Shown: one piece after another, positions 1 to 9,080 of the stretch | How positions within the stretch are numbered: the stretch's first letter is position 1 | Layout of the letters: each line of letters starts with the position of its first letter | DNA from: an uncultured Bacteriovoracaceae bacterium | GTDB taxonomy: Bacteria; Bdellovibrionota; Bacteriovoracia; Bacteriovoracales; Bacteriovoracaceae | Length of the DNA stretch: 64,000 nucleotides | Direction of reading: 5' to 3' | Assembly: GCA_938017795.1 (NCBI GenBank) | Contig: CALIJZ010000028.1 | Coordinates: 1-64,000 of the forward strand | Position numbers and translations under genes: made by a program | Notes under the pieces: generated by a model | What the model was told of the DNA's origin: nothing | Seen by the model: the letters and a program-made list of their open reading frames with translations, nothing else | Database searches by the model: none

Positions 1-1
1 C

Positions 2-124
2 TCTGAGTCTCAATTTATTCTTATTACCCATAACAAGAAAACAATGGAATTAAATGATAAACTTTATGGAATAACGATGCAGGAACCGGGAGTTTCTAAG
101 GCCGTGTCCGTACAACTTCAATAG
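2..124 (+). CDS. smc: Chromosome segregation ATPase SMC, C-terminal end (partial)
   Basis: Only the last 40 codons are in the window; the reading frame is open from base 2 to TAG at 122-124. The residues [13 protein letters not shown], followed later by [13 protein letters not shown], match the end of the ABC-ATPase head of bacterial SMC, including the H-loop region (ITHNK) and the highly conserved [11 protein letters not shown] tail. SMC dimers, with ScpA/ScpB, organise and separate chromosomes. The gene runs in from the left and is followed after 29 bp by lolA on the same strand. Family assignment is firm despite the short fragment. Confidence 0.85.
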   Translation, partial: SESQFILITHNKKTMELNDKLYGITMQEPGVSKAVSVQLQ

Positions 125-153
125 GTGCTAATAAAAGCATACAGGAGAAAACC

Positions 154-753
154 ATGAGTTTATCAAAAATAATAATTTTAATATTAGTTTCTAGTCTAGG
201 GTATTCATCTTTTTTACCTGATAGCTTTAAAGTTCAATTAACTGAAAAAGCAATGAAGATAGGAAGAAAAAAATCAAAACAAGTTGTTGGTAATTTTAAT
301 TATAAATATCCTGGTCAAGTTCGATATGAAAACGAGCAAATGACTTTTGTAAGTAATAAGACTAATTCATGGAGATATGTACCGCCTTTTATGCCTGGAG
401 AAAAAGGCGAAGTTTATGTTAGTAAAAGAAATAGAAACGTAATTGCTAAGCTTTTTGACGTTTTAAGAAATGGATTAAAAAGTAATGGTGTCTATAAAGT
501 TAAAAAGCACGGTGATCAAAACTACTTTTTAGATTTTACCGCAAAAGGTGTAAAGGATTATAATATTAAATCTGTTATTCTTGCTTTTAATTCTTCTAAA
601 TTACAATTTGCAGACTTATCAAAGATGTCACTAACTTATGCTGATGGAAAACTGGTAGATCTATTTTTAAATTCCATGAATTCTAGTGTGAATTTTGATG
701 ATTCATTTTTTGTATTCAAGACCCCAGCAAATACAAAAACCATTAATCAGTAG
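154..753 (+). CDS. lolA: LolA-like outer-membrane lipoprotein carrier
   Basis: A 199-residue protein with an N-terminal hydrophobic signal (about residues 4-20), so it is predicted to be periplasmic. The segment GNFNYKYPGQVRYE, then later NSWRYVPPF, has the LolA pattern (basic/aromatic strand, R-Y-E, then W-x-Y). LolA receives lipoproteins from LolCDE at the inner membrane and hands them to LolB. This fits a window rich in lipoproteins. An RBS-like AGGAGAAAACC precedes ATG 154. The gene may be co-transcribed with smc. The call rests on pattern similarity and length, so a divergent LolA-fold relative is possible. Confidence 0.75.
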   Translation: MSLSKIIILILVSSLGYSSFLPDSFKVQLTEKAMKIGRKKSKQVVGNFNYKYPGQVRYENEQMTFVSNKTNSWRYVPPFMPGEKGEVYVSKRNRNVIAKLFDVLRNGLKSNGVYKVKKHGDQNYFLDFTAKGVKDYNIKSVILAFNSSKLQFADLSKMSLTYADGKLVDLFLNSMNSSVNFDDSFFVFKTPANTKTINQ

Positions 754-757
754 AAAA

Positions 758-779
758 TAAGACTCATCCTTAAGTCTTA
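758..779. terminator. Bidirectional hairpin between lolA and the convergent gene
   Basis: TAAGACT (758-764) pairs with AGTCTTA (773-779) across an 8-nt loop. It lies between two convergent stop codons. The T-rich tail on the plus strand is interrupted, so this is a moderate candidate. Confidence 0.4.
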
Positions 780-789
780 AAAATTGTTT

Positions 790-1359
790 TTAAAGTTCAG
801 ATAATAATTTAGTAAGTTTCTTAAATTTTCTATTTGAGATTTTCTTAATTTGATTGCTATCGCCATGGAAAAGATCAGTTAATAAACCTTTGAACCTTGA
901 GTCTAATATTCTCTTTTTAGACTTCTTGTAAGTGTTTTGCGGGAAATCAACAACTGTTTCACCGGCATATAAAAATGCAGCTACTGGGTAAAAGATTGTA
1001 GAAAGAACAGCTTTTTTAAATCCATTATTTTCTTTCTTTCTGTTTTTTTTCATTTTTTCTAAACGACTTTTTGTATAGTTATAGTCTTCAAGATTCATTG
1101 GCTTACCGTCTATAAAGTGATCATCTGTTGATAGGATCGCAGGGTAAACGCTCTCATTTATAGCTGTACTCTTTTTGCTGTCTTGAGTTACAAGAATAAC
1201 CTTGTATGCCTGACACTCATCTCCTCCTTTTCCAAAAAAGCCACATTTCATGTAAATAGCAGATGACGTTTTTTTGTTAATAACGATTGAGCCAACATTT
1301 TCAATAGCACTGAAACTCAAGCCACTAAAGATTAGACTGATAAAAATTAAATTTTTCAT
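790..1359 (-). CDS. Exported protein of unknown function
   Basis: 189 residues beginning with a signal peptide (MKNLIFISLIFSGLSFSA). The mature part has two cysteines near residues 39 and 49, a hydrophobic patch near 125-135 (STIFYPVAAFLYAG) and a Lys-rich C-terminus. GGAGAA precedes the start. I recognise no domain. The general layout (signal, short Cys-bearing strand region, one hydrophobic segment, basic tail) recalls the exported proteins at 47763 and 48440, but the sequence resemblance is weak. Confidence 0.65.
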   Translation of the reverse strand: MKNLIFISLIFSGLSFSAIENVGSIVINKKTSSAIYMKCGFFGKGGDECQAYKVILVTQDSKKSTAINESVYPAILSTDDHFIDGKPMNLEDYNYTKSRLEKMKKNRKKENNGFKKAVLSTIFYPVAAFLYAGETVVDFPQNTYKKSKKRILDSRFKGLLTDLFHGDSNQIKKISNRKFKKLTKLLSEL

Positions 1360-1453
1360 ATTTTTCTCCTTTGTAAAAAATAAGTTATAACAAATTTAAT
1401 TGCTATAAAGTATGCATAGATTTATGATATTTTCTATCAGGGGATCACTTGTC

Positions 1454-2464
1454 ATGAATGTCAGACTAGCTCAAAAATTAATAAGATGGTCTAAATTAAA
1501 TTACGCTGATCTTCCTTGGAGAAAAAAGAGATCATTATATAATACTCTTGTTTCTGAAATTATGCTGCAGCAAACAACTGTTTCAACCGTCAAGCCTCGC
1601 TTTTTATCTTTTATTAAGAGATTCCCAGACCTAAAATCACTTGCTCAAGCTGACGAAGCTCATGTGTTAAAAGCATGGGAAGGGTTGGGGTATTATTCCA
1701 GAGCAAGGCGTCTACACTGGGCCGCTAATACTATAAGTAAAATGAAAAATTTCCCAGATACTCATGAGAATTTAGTGGAAATAAAAGGTATTGGTCTTTA
1801 TACAGCAAACGCAATTTTAGCTATTGGGATGGACAAGAGAGCTTTAGCAATAGATGCGAATATTGAAAGAGTATTAGCTCGTTATTTTGGTATTTATGAA
1901 TTTAAAGGAATTTGTGCCAAAAAACTTACTCAAGAATTTGCTGACAAAAAGATTTTAAATTTCAAAGTTAGTTTTCGAGACTTTAATGAAGCATTAATGG
2001 ATCTAGGTAGGACATACTGTAGGGCCAATAAAGTTGATTGCTTATTATGTCCTTTGAGAAAGTCTTGTAAAAGCTTTAAAGACAAGAATGCCTTGCTTAC
2101 ACCTAAGAAAGTGTTGAAAAAGAAAGTAGTAAAAGAAGATCTAAATATTCTACGAGTTGTTTTTAAAAAATCTGATAAATATTTGTTTTTTAAAAGACCC
2201 AAAGGAAAGTGGTTGCAAGATCAATTAGAACTACCAAGTTTCATTATTGCTAACTCGAAACTTAAGCAGTATCCAAGGCTTAAAAGTTTTAACCTAGAGA
2301 AACTACCACATATTGAATCAACAATTACTAAGTATAAAATTAAGAATTATATATTAAATATTGATTCGATTAAATTAGATCCTAAGAGGTCAGTTTGGCT
2401 CTCTAGTAATGACTTCAAAAATCATCACCTTAGCTCAGTAACAAAAAAGATCCTAAACTGTTAA
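1454..2464 (+). CDS. mutY: A/G-specific adenine DNA glycosylase MutY
   Basis: Removes adenine mispaired with 8-oxoguanine in base-excision repair. Visible: the helix-hairpin-helix LVEIKGIGLYTANAI, the catalytic Asp in AIDANIERVLAR, the 4Fe-4S ligands in the C-x6-C-x2-C-x5-C array CRANKVDCLLCPLRKSC, and a C-terminal NUDIX-like domain that recognises 8-oxoG. The frame stays open up to an ATG at 1412, but the ATG at 1454 (MNVRLAQ) gives the usual N-terminus, with AGGGGA upstream. The stop overlaps the convergent symporter gene by 4 bp. Confidence 0.9.
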   Translation: MNVRLAQKLIRWSKLNYADLPWRKKRSLYNTLVSEIMLQQTTVSTVKPRFLSFIKRFPDLKSLAQADEAHVLKAWEGLGYYSRARRLHWAANTISKMKNFPDTHENLVEIKGIGLYTANAILAIGMDKRALAIDANIERVLARYFGIYEFKGICAKKLTQEFADKKILNFKVSFRDFNEALMDLGRTYCRANKVDCLLCPLRKSCKSFKDKNALLTPKKVLKKKVVKEDLNILRVVFKKSDKYLFFKRPKGKWLQDQLELPSFIIANSKLKQYPRLKSFNLEKLPHIESTITKYKIKNYILNIDSIKLDPKRSVWLSSNDFKNHHLSSVTKKILNC

Positions 2465-3711
2465 GTTGTTTTTTTATCAAATGAATCAACAACAACTGTT
2501 CCGACACAATCACCAAAAACATTTATCATTGTTCTAAACATATCTAAGATTCGATCTACAGCTAAAATAAGTGCGATCCCTTCTAACGGATAACCAACGG
2601 CACTTAAAACAATACTCATTGTAACTAGTCCTGCTCCTGGAATAGCAGCGGCTCCAACGGCAGCGAGTGAAGCTGTAATAAAGATGATAATCTGATTAGC
2701 AATAGAGAGGTCTAATCCATAAGCTTGACCAATGAAAATGACTGCAACTGACTCATATAAAGCAGTTCCATCCATATTTATTGTCGCACCTAAAGGTAAA
2801 ACAAATTGAGCAGTTTTTTTATTTACTCCTAAGTTATCTTGAACAGCGTTCATTGTAACAGGTAGAGTTGATGCTGATGAAGAAGTAGAAAAAGCTGTTA
2901 ACATTGGTGGAAGACAAGATTTAATAATAAAAAATGGTGAGCTTTTATGTCTCCACGCCGCAATTAAAACTAAAACTATGAAGTGGAAAAATAACCCGAG
3001 AATAACGGCACTCATATATTTTGAGAGTCCATAGATGGCGCTAAAACCAGAGTTTGCGATGACATAAACCATTAGAGCAAATATCCCAAAAGGAGCGATC
3101 TTCATAATTACATCAATCATAACCATAGAAACTTTCTCTAAAGATTCCATAAAGTTAATAAGTGGCATAGCTACTTTCTTATTCATCAACGAAACAACTC
3201 CAAGAAAGAGAGAAAAAACAATGATTTGAAGGATTTTCATATCGGCCATAGCTTTAAATGGATTGGTAGGAATAGCATCTAATAATACTCCTATGATCGT
3301 ACTCCCGAGGCCTTTACTACCACTGCTTTCAAACTTCTCAGTTTGAGCTGCACTTAGTTCTGAAGTGATTGATGAGATATCAACGCCAACTCCAGGCTGG
3401 ATAAGGTTCACCATAATAATTCCAATAAACACTGCGATAGCAGTTGTGGTGAAATAATAGGCCATAGCACGAATTCCCATGCTTCCTAGTTCATCTGGTG
3501 AGCCAATATTAATAATGGCCATAAAGATTGAAGCTAGAACTAAAGGGACAATAATCATTTTTAAAAGTTTTAAAAAGGCATCTCCAATAGGCTTAATATA
3601 ATTAGCCATTTCTTGATTACCCGAATAATACAAAGCAAACCCAACGATAAGTCCAAGTATAATGGAGACTAGAATATAAAAAGCTTCTTTATTTGCAGAG
3701 TTTGATGTCAT
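2461..3711 (-). CDS. Dicarboxylate/amino acid:cation symporter (DAACS family)
   Basis: Inner-membrane secondary transporter of the GltP/DctA/SDF family, taking up dicarboxylates or acidic amino acids with Na+ or H+. Multiple membrane segments are visible, with the two family signatures: a serine-rich re-entrant loop (STSSSASTLPVTM) and the NMDGTALYE motif in the substrate-binding helix. The start at 3711 (MTSNSANKEAF) has GAGGAAATC immediately upstream and is preferred over the longer frame from 3768. It lies last in a three-gene minus-strand run. Substrate cannot be decided from sequence alone. Confidence 0.88.
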   Translation of the reverse strand: MTSNSANKEAFYILVSIILGLIVGFALYYSGNQEMANYIKPIGDAFLKLLKMIIVPLVLASIFMAIINIGSPDELGSMGIRAMAYYFTTTAIAVFIGIIMVNLIQPGVGVDISSITSELSAAQTEKFESSGSKGLGSTIIGVLLDAIPTNPFKAMADMKILQIIVFSLFLGVVSLMNKKVAMPLINFMESLEKVSMVMIDVIMKIAPFGIFALMVYVIANSGFSAIYGLSKYMSAVILGLFFHFIVLVLIAAWRHKSSPFFIIKSCLPPMLTAFSTSSSASTLPVTMNAVQDNLGVNKKTAQFVLPLGATINMDGTALYESVAVIFIGQAYGLDLSIANQIIIFITASLAAVGAAAIPGAGLVTMSIVLSAVGYPLEGIALILAVDRILDMFRTMINVFGDCVGTVVVDSFDKKTT

Positions 3712-3754
3712 GATTTCCTCATTTTGATTTAATGCACTATAGAAAAATTGAGAT

Positions 3755-4387
3755 CTATCTGCAAGCACAGCTTAAAAATAAAGGACTATTTTTAAGGTTT
3801 TTGCATGTTTTAAATTTATCTTTGCTTGTTAAGCTTAAGTATTTTATTTTTTCATCTTCAATTTCTACGTAAAAACTCGATGAGCCGTATTGAAAAGATT
3901 TTTTTACTAAAGATAGAGTTTTCTTTCCTGAGTAGAGTTTTGCTAAAAGTTTCTTGGAGGGTTGGTAGCTTTGTAAAAGACTAAGCTCTTGAGCAATTGG
4001 AAAGCCATCATCAGATAATTTAAAGTGAGCTAATTTCTTTTTTCCTTGTGGATCATAAGAGAATTTAATGACATGAGTATGACCATCATTTTTTTCAAAG
4101 TGTGTAATCTCTTCTAGAGTTTTAATCTTTCTTTGATCTTCAAAAAAACTGTCCATACTTTTAATTAAGTCATTGGCACTTAGTTCATCACATTGCTTTT
4201 TATTATGAATAGATGATTTTTTTACTGAGCTTTCTAATAGTCTGGTTTTTTGAGCAACTTTCGGTTGATCTATGTCATGTTTCTTTTGAGTATTTAGCTC
4301 TTTCATTTTTCCTAAGTCTTGAAAGAAAAATGATAAAAAAGTAAGTATTGATAATGGACCAAGAATAATAAGAAGGTTTTTTTTCAC
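3755..4387 (-). CDS. Membrane-anchored protein of unknown function
   Basis: 210 residues with one N-terminal hydrophobic anchor (MKKNLLIILGPLSILTFLSFFF), then a Lys-rich linker and a soluble domain with Cys at about residues 66, 194, 206 and 208. No family recognised. It begins 6 bp after the upstream exported gene ends, and the symporter start lies 43 bp beyond its stop, so the three are probably one operon. It is most likely anchored in the inner membrane with the bulk in the periplasm. Confidence 0.6.
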   Translation of the reverse strand: MKKNLLIILGPLSILTFLSFFFQDLGKMKELNTQKKHDIDQPKVAQKTRLLESSVKKSSIHNKKQCDELSANDLIKSMDSFFEDQRKIKTLEEITHFEKNDGHTHVIKFSYDPQGKKKLAHFKLSDDGFPIAQELSLLQSYQPSKKLLAKLYSGKKTLSLVKKSFQYGSSSFYVEIEDEKIKYLSLTSKDKFKTCKNLKNSPLFLSCACR

Positions 4388-4393
4388 TAAGTA

Positions 4394-5623
4394 TTAATAC
4401 TTCTGACAAATTGATTTATCTACTTCCTTGTCTTCAAATCCCCATCTTTGTAAGAGAGAATCATTTGGATTTGTAGAAACAGATCCATCTTTAATTCCAA
4501 AGTAAAACCTTTTTATATCAATTTTTTTAGGTTTCTTAAAAAGTCCTTTTCTAAACTTTACCTTAAGCATTTTTTCGAGTTTTTTTCCAGCTTTTTCACT
4601 GGTGTTAACAGATATTAAATAATCTAATCCTAATTGCTCTTTTTCACCTACTGCAAAAGTATTACCTGCATCCTTTGCTTTGATCCACGATTGTCCTAAG
4701 GCATCCAGTGCAGCAATGATTCTTTTATCTCTAGATGGCGTTGAATAACTATCATATTCGGCAGCGTTAAAGCATCTACCTTTTATTTCTTTTTGATACT
4801 CAATAGATTCATTAACGATTTCGACTCTACTTTTGAATTGATTTTTAATATTTTCTAAAACTCTTTTAATTTCTGTCTTGATCGTTTCTGATTTCTTTTT
4901 GATAAGTTTTCTTACTTCACCAAAAAAACTTTCTCCGTATTGAGCAAGCATCTCATACTGTTTAAAACCAAACCCAAGCTCAGCCGAGATCTCAACATCA
5001 GGATTATCTAAATGTTCAGGCCATTTGAATCTACGGAATCCAAAAGGAGCTTCTGAAAATAAAGGAGTCGGTGGACCGTATTGTCTTAATAAAATTCTAA
5101 CTCCTCTTGGAACAGTAGAAGATAGCAAATCAAAATATCCAGTTTCTTCAATGCCTTTAATGATATAAGCATGTCGTGTTAAATCAGGATTTACGGTCAC
5201 ATATGTATCACCTGGGGAGATTTCTTCAACATTAATAGAAAATGTATCATGGTGAGCTAAAGATAAAGTTCCAACGATATGACCAAAGTTATTGATAAAA
5301 GCAATGAGTCGTTCAACGCCTTCTTTTTGTTCGTCAAAAGCTGATGTTTCATTATTTAAAGTTGTACTTCTTCCACCTAGAGTATTGGCAATTACAAATG
5401 GTAATTCGTTTTCATAAGCAAAAATTGCTCTCAATGCATAAACAGCGTCAGCACAATCTGTGATGATTCCTTTATATTTTCCTTTAGAGTAGGTATTAGC
5501 TTGAAAATCATTGAGAACCCATTGTCGGTATTTTTTTTCCCATTCAAGATCCCAACTATTTTTACTTTCCCAAACTACAGAAAAAGAATTGATAGACATT
5601 AATAAAATAAGAAGAAATTTCAT
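4394..5623 (-). CDS. Exported protein with possible papain-fold (NlpC/P60-like) domain
   Basis: About 409 residues starting at MKFLLILLMSINSFS (signal peptide). This start is preferred over the ATG at 5662 because AAGGG lies 7 nt upstream. An N-terminal segment DCADAVYALRAIFAYENELPF resembles the Cys-helix of papain-like hydrolases. A later GDTYVTVNPDLTRHAYIIKGI could supply the His strand. The C-terminal half is helical and rich in Lys/Glu. If the Cys/His pair is real, a periplasmic peptidoglycan or amide hydrolase role is likely. The assignment is an inference from motif spacing only. Confidence 0.55.
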   Translation of the reverse strand: MKFLLILLMSINSFSVVWESKNSWDLEWEKKYRQWVLNDFQANTYSKGKYKGIITDCADAVYALRAIFAYENELPFVIANTLGGRSTTLNNETSAFDEQKEGVERLIAFINNFGHIVGTLSLAHHDTFSINVEEISPGDTYVTVNPDLTRHAYIIKGIEETGYFDLLSSTVPRGVRILLRQYGPPTPLFSEAPFGFRRFKWPEHLDNPDVEISAELGFGFKQYEMLAQYGESFFGEVRKLIKKKSETIKTEIKRVLENIKNQFKSRVEIVNESIEYQKEIKGRCFNAAEYDSYSTPSRDKRIIAALDALGQSWIKAKDAGNTFAVGEKEQLGLDYLISVNTSEKAGKKLEKMLKVKFRKGLFKKPKKIDIKRFYFGIKDGSVSTNPNDSLLQRWGFEDKEVDKSICQKY

Positions 5624-5709
5624 ATTTAGCCCTTGTGAGATGTATGCTTTCTTGATTAACATATTGAAGTTTTAGGAAATCTAACACATAGGAGCAAGGT
5701 AATTTGTTT

Positions 5710-7176
5710 ATGATTGAAGATTATGGCATTCATTGGTTTAGAAGAGATCTTAGAGTAGCTGGGAACCCTGCACTGCAACGTAATTGGAAAGAAAACAGTG
5801 GAAAAGTGTTAGGGGTTTTTTGCTTTGATAAAGCCTTCCTGGCCCGTCCTGATTTTTCAGTTAATCGATTTCAATTATTTATTAATACACTTATTGGTTT
5901 AAAAAAAGAGCTTCGAGATATAGGTAGTGATTTATTGTTTCTAGATGTAGGGCCTGAGAAAGCTTTCAAGGATCTCTTTAATAATTTGAGCAAATCTAAC
6001 TCATTGCCTAGTTTATTTACTTGTAATCGTGATTATGAACCATTTTCTAGAGTTAGAGACAAATCAATTTCAGAGTTGATGAAAAGTTATGGGGTAAAAG
6101 TTCAAACTTGTAGAGATCATCTTGTTATTGAGCCCCATGAAGTTTTTAGAGGAGATGTTAGCCAAGGCTATAAAGTCTTTACACCTTTTTCTAGAAAGTG
6201 GTTAGAAGCCTTTAAAAAAGAGGATGTGCAACAGAGAATTAAGATTCAAGAAAAAGGTTTTGATTATCTTGCTTTGCCTACCAAGAGTGCAAAAAAACTA
6301 TTTAAAATGACTTGGAATGATTTAGGAATTGATAATGTTGAAAACCTAGAAAAATACTCGAGAGAAAATAGTAAAAAAGTTGATGTTCCTATTCCTGAAT
6401 GTGGATTAAGAGCAGCTCTAAAAACCTTAGATCAGTTTAAAAATAAAATAAGTAATTATAAAAATAAAAGAGATATTCCATCGGTGCCTGGTACCTCTAA
6501 AATGTCTATGTTTTTAAAAAATGGATCGATCACGACTTCTCAAATTATTCACTATCTAGGATTAGATTATTATGAAAAAAAAGATGATTCAGGACGGGCC
6601 ACATATTTTAAAGAGATTATTTGGAGAGAGTTTTATTACCATGTTTTATACAGGTGGCCTGAAGTAGAAAAAACTGCATTTCAATCAAAGTATAAAAATC
6701 TTAAATGGGATAATAAGAAGCATTGGTTTGAAAAATGGAAAGAAGGACAAACTGGTTTTCCTATTGTTGATGCTGGAATGAGAGAGCTTAAGCAAACTGG
6801 ATGGATGCATAATAGAGTAAGAATGATTGTTGCTTCATTTTTAACCAAAGATTTATTAATAGATTGGAAGTGGGGTGAGAAATACTTTATGGAAGTTTTA
6901 TTAGATGGTGACCTTGCTCCTAATAACGGTGGATGGCAATGGGCTGCTTCTACTGGCTGTGATGCTCAACCATATTTTCGGATCTTCAATCCTTGGTCTC
7001 AAAGTAAAAGATTTGATCCAGATGGAGAGTATATAAAAAAGTATGTTCCAGAGTTATCCACATTAGAAGCTAAGAAGCTACATATTCCAATCTTAGATCA
7101 CCCTGATTATCCAGCTCCTATTGTCGACCATGCGATTCAGAGACAATTGGCACTGAAGATGTATAAGTTTGAGTAG
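5710..7176 (+). CDS. phrB: Deoxyribodipyrimidine photolyase (FAD-binding cryptochrome/photolyase family)
   Basis: Light-driven repair of UV-induced pyrimidine dimers. The N-terminal antenna domain starts with IHWFRRDLRV. The C-terminal FAD domain shows WREFYYHVLY, TGFPIVDAGMRELKQTGWMHNRVRM and WQWAASTGCDAQPYFRIFNP, all hallmark photolyase blocks including the Trp chain. Length (about 488 aa) is typical. A TTG at 5704, 9 nt after GGAG, is an alternative start. It is divergent from the exported gene at 5623, and no operon partner is visible. Confidence 0.92.
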   Translation: MIEDYGIHWFRRDLRVAGNPALQRNWKENSGKVLGVFCFDKAFLARPDFSVNRFQLFINTLIGLKKELRDIGSDLLFLDVGPEKAFKDLFNNLSKSNSLPSLFTCNRDYEPFSRVRDKSISELMKSYGVKVQTCRDHLVIEPHEVFRGDVSQGYKVFTPFSRKWLEAFKKEDVQQRIKIQEKGFDYLALPTKSAKKLFKMTWNDLGIDNVENLEKYSRENSKKVDVPIPECGLRAALKTLDQFKNKISNYKNKRDIPSVPGTSKMSMFLKNGSITTSQIIHYLGLDYYEKKDDSGRATYFKEIIWREFYYHVLYRWPEVEKTAFQSKYKNLKWDNKKHWFEKWKEGQTGFPIVDAGMRELKQTGWMHNRVRMIVASFLTKDLLIDWKWGEKYFMEVLLDGDLAPNNGGWQWAASTGCDAQPYFRIFNPWSQSKRFDPDGEYIKKYVPELSTLEAKKLHIPILDHPDYPAPIVDHAIQRQLALKMYKFE

Positions 7177-7228
7177 AATTTCTGATTTGAAATAATCCTA
7201 GAATCTTCTGACTTGTTAGAGCTGCGTC

Positions 7229-7257
7229 TTGTAAAAGCTAATTAACTAAAATACTTT
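7229..7257 (+). promoter_or_regulatory. Candidate sigma70 promoter of ssb
   Basis: TTGTAA at 7229-7234 and TACTTT at 7252-7257 are separated by 17 bp, 26 bp before the ssb start. Read by eye. Confidence 0.4.
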
Positions 7258-7283
7258 ATAGCCACAAATATTAGGAGATTAAC

Positions 7284-7754
7284 ATGAGCGTAAACAAAGT
7301 AACTTTGATAGGAAGATTAGGAACAGATCCAGAACTTAGGTATACACCAAGTGGAGCAGCGGTTTGTAACTTTTCATTAGCAACATCTGAGAACTGGACG
7401 GATAAAGCATCTGGTCAAAGAACAGAGAAAACTGAATGGCATAGAATTGTTGTTTGGGGAAAACAAGCTGAACTTTGTAATCAATATCTTTCAAAAGGTA
7501 GACAAGTTTATATGGAAGGAAAACTTCAAACTCGTCAGTGGGAAGATAAAGATGGGAATAAAAGATATACAACTGAAGTAACTTGTAACCAAGTACAGTT
7601 TTTAGGATCTAATCCCAATGCAAACTCTAATAATTCTCAAAATTATAATAAGCCTGCTCAAGCAAATACAAATACTGGTGCTGGTTCAGAAGCAATGCCT
7701 AACTATGAAGTTAAAGCAGATGAAACTTTTGCTTCTGATGATATCCCATTCTAG
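7284..7754 (+). CDS. ssb: Single-stranded DNA-binding protein
   Basis: 156 residues. The N-terminal OB fold begins [24 protein letters not shown] and includes [14 protein letters not shown] and [10 protein letters not shown], the usual SSB blocks. It is followed by an Asn/Gln-rich disordered linker and the acidic tip DDIPF that recruits repair and replication partners. RBS AGGAGATTAAC precedes ATG 7284. It is monocistronic, with a promoter candidate upstream and a terminator directly after it. Confidence 0.95.
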   Translation: MSVNKVTLIGRLGTDPELRYTPSGAAVCNFSLATSENWTDKASGQRTEKTEWHRIVVWGKQAELCNQYLSKGRQVYMEGKLQTRQWEDKDGNKRYTTEVTCNQVQFLGSNPNANSNNSQNYNKPAQANTNTGAGSEAMPNYEVKADETFASDDIPF

Positions 7755-7782
7755 AAATTAATTTTAAAAAATATCATAAAAA

Positions 7783-7814
7783 AAAGCCCATAAATTCTTA
7801 AGGGCCTTTTTTTT
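7783..7814 (+). terminator. Rho-independent terminator of ssb
   Basis: An A-run plus GCCC (7786-7789) pairs with GGGC (7802-7805) and the following T-run (7807-7814). The short GC core is extended by A/T pairs on the outside. Confidence 0.55.
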
Positions 7815-8043
7815 ATTAGTCTATATATTTAAGAGAGTCACATTATAAATACCCCGGCAGGAAATATTTAAATCTTAAAAAACTGAATTTTTTGGGATTT
7901 GGTTTTTTTAGAATTTTCAGCATTATCAACTTTCTTTGTAAAACCGTTTATAGTTTAACTGATGTGGAATTTTTAACAAGCGATGAAATATAGCAACGTA
8001 ATTCTAAGGAGTTAGCGAATTTTTTGTTGAATCTAATAAATGC
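7815..8043. other. Intergenic stretch without recognised gene
   Basis: Both strands read; no ORF with a plausible RBS and no recognisable RNA. It contains one SD-like AAGGAG near 8008 that is not followed by an open frame. Confidence 0.4.
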
Positions 8044-8067
8044 TCTTGCCACAGATCTGTGGCAAGA
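8044..8067. repeat. Perfect 24-bp palindrome downstream of dps
   Basis: TCTTGCCACAGA is followed directly by its exact reverse complement. There is no T-tract on either side, so it is not a standard terminator. It lies about 30 bp beyond the dps stop. Confidence 0.6.
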
Positions 8068-8097
8068 AAAATTGAGCTTAAAATAGATACCAAAATA

Positions 8098-8562
8098 CTA
8101 ATCAAGCAGAGACCTTAGCATCCAAGCAGTTTTCTCATGGATCTGGATTCTTTGAGTTAACAAATCAGCTGAAACCTCGTCACTGGCTTCTTGAATAACT
8201 GGATATAAAGACCTCGCTGTTTTAATTACACTTTCATGACTAACAACTAGGTTTTTAATCATTTCTTTGGCGTCTGGGTTAGCATCTTCTTCCTTTATAG
8301 AAGTTAATGCTAAGAACTCTTTATAAGAACCAGGAGCCCTATGGCCGAGAGATCGGATTCTTTCAGCTATTTCATCTACGGCGGTTGCTAATTCAGTGTA
8401 TTGCTCTTCAAACATTGTATGGAGAGTATTAAACATTGGACCAGTTACGTTCCAGTGGTAATTGTGGGTCTTTAAATAAAGGGTATAGCTATCAGCTAAT
8501 AGTGTTGCTAAGCCTTTTGAAATATTTTCTCTCTTTTTGGGACCAATTCCTATATCTATCAT
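8098..8562 (-). CDS. dps: Dps family DNA-protecting ferritin-like protein
   Basis: 154 residues, the usual Dps length. The ferroxidase-site helix is seen in [13 protein letters not shown] (H36), followed by H48 and the D63/E67 pair in AVDEIAERI; these residues lie at the dimer interface in Dps proteins. Dps dodecamers oxidise and store iron and shield DNA from peroxide. It is the second gene of a short unit with the VOC protein 52 bp upstream, and oxyR is divergent from the pair, so peroxide induction through OxyR is likely. Confidence 0.93.
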   Translation of the reverse strand: MIDIGIGPKKRENISKGLATLLADSYTLYLKTHNYHWNVTGPMFNTLHTMFEEQYTELATAVDEIAERIRSLGHRAPGSYKEFLALTSIKEEDANPDAKEMIKNLVVSHESVIKTARSLYPVIQEASDEVSADLLTQRIQIHEKTAWMLRSLLD

Positions 8563-8614
8563 TTCTTCCTCCTGGAAAATGGCAGGGAGAAAACTACTCC
8601 CTGCATATTAAAAT

Positions 8615-8998
8615 TTATAAACCACCAGCAAAATTTTCAGATAATTCAATCTGGATTCCATTGGGATCAGCAATATAAATAGAGCGAGAGTTATCATAAG
8701 AATTTACTCCACCATATAAAAGAGGAATCTTTCTTGATTGAACTTCTTTGAGTGTTTCATCAAAGTCTTGAACATTGATTCCAAAGTGATTAAAGCTATC
8801 ACAATTTAAATTATCTTTACTTTCACTCAGGCAAAGAACTAGTTTGTTGGAAATTCCAATAATGACAAAAGGGTTGCCTTTAGAACTAACCCCTTTTTCT
8901 TTTACTTCGAAACCAAATAGGTCTTTGTAGAAATCGATTGTTTTATTCATATCTGAAACAGTGAAATTTAAGTGATCTATGTTTGTTATTTGTACCAT
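8615..8998 (-). CDS. VOC family (glyoxalase/bleomycin-resistance-like) protein
   Basis: 127 residues with the paired beta-alpha-beta-beta-beta modules of the vicinal-oxygen-chelate fold. ITNIDHLNFTVSDM supplies the first His. FNHFGINVQD opens the second half with another His. DPNGIQIELSE ends it with the metal-binding Glu. Substrate is unknown; many relatives are virulence-type proteins or small-molecule lyases. It is read away from oxyR and ahead of dps, which suggests a stress role. Confidence 0.85.
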   Translation of the reverse strand: MVQITNIDHLNFTVSDMNKTIDFYKDLFGFEVKEKGVSSKGNPFVIIGISNKLVLCLSESKDNLNCDSFNHFGINVQDFDETLKEVQSRKIPLLYGGVNSYDNSRSIYIADPNGIQIELSENFAGGL

Positions 8999-9041
8999 TG
9001 TGTACCTCCTGACTAGGAATATCTCATAACCTTTTAAATAG

Positions 9042-9069
9042 TTGAAATTAATGATAAATATGCTACGAT
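9042..9069 (+). promoter_or_regulatory. Candidate oxyR promoter
   Basis: TTGAAA (9042-9047) and TACGAT (9064-9069) with a 16-bp spacer, 11 bp before the oxyR start. The 82-bp intergenic region must also hold the promoter and OxyR site for the divergent VOC-dps unit. Confidence 0.35.
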
Positions 9070-9080
9070 AGCTGGTAACT

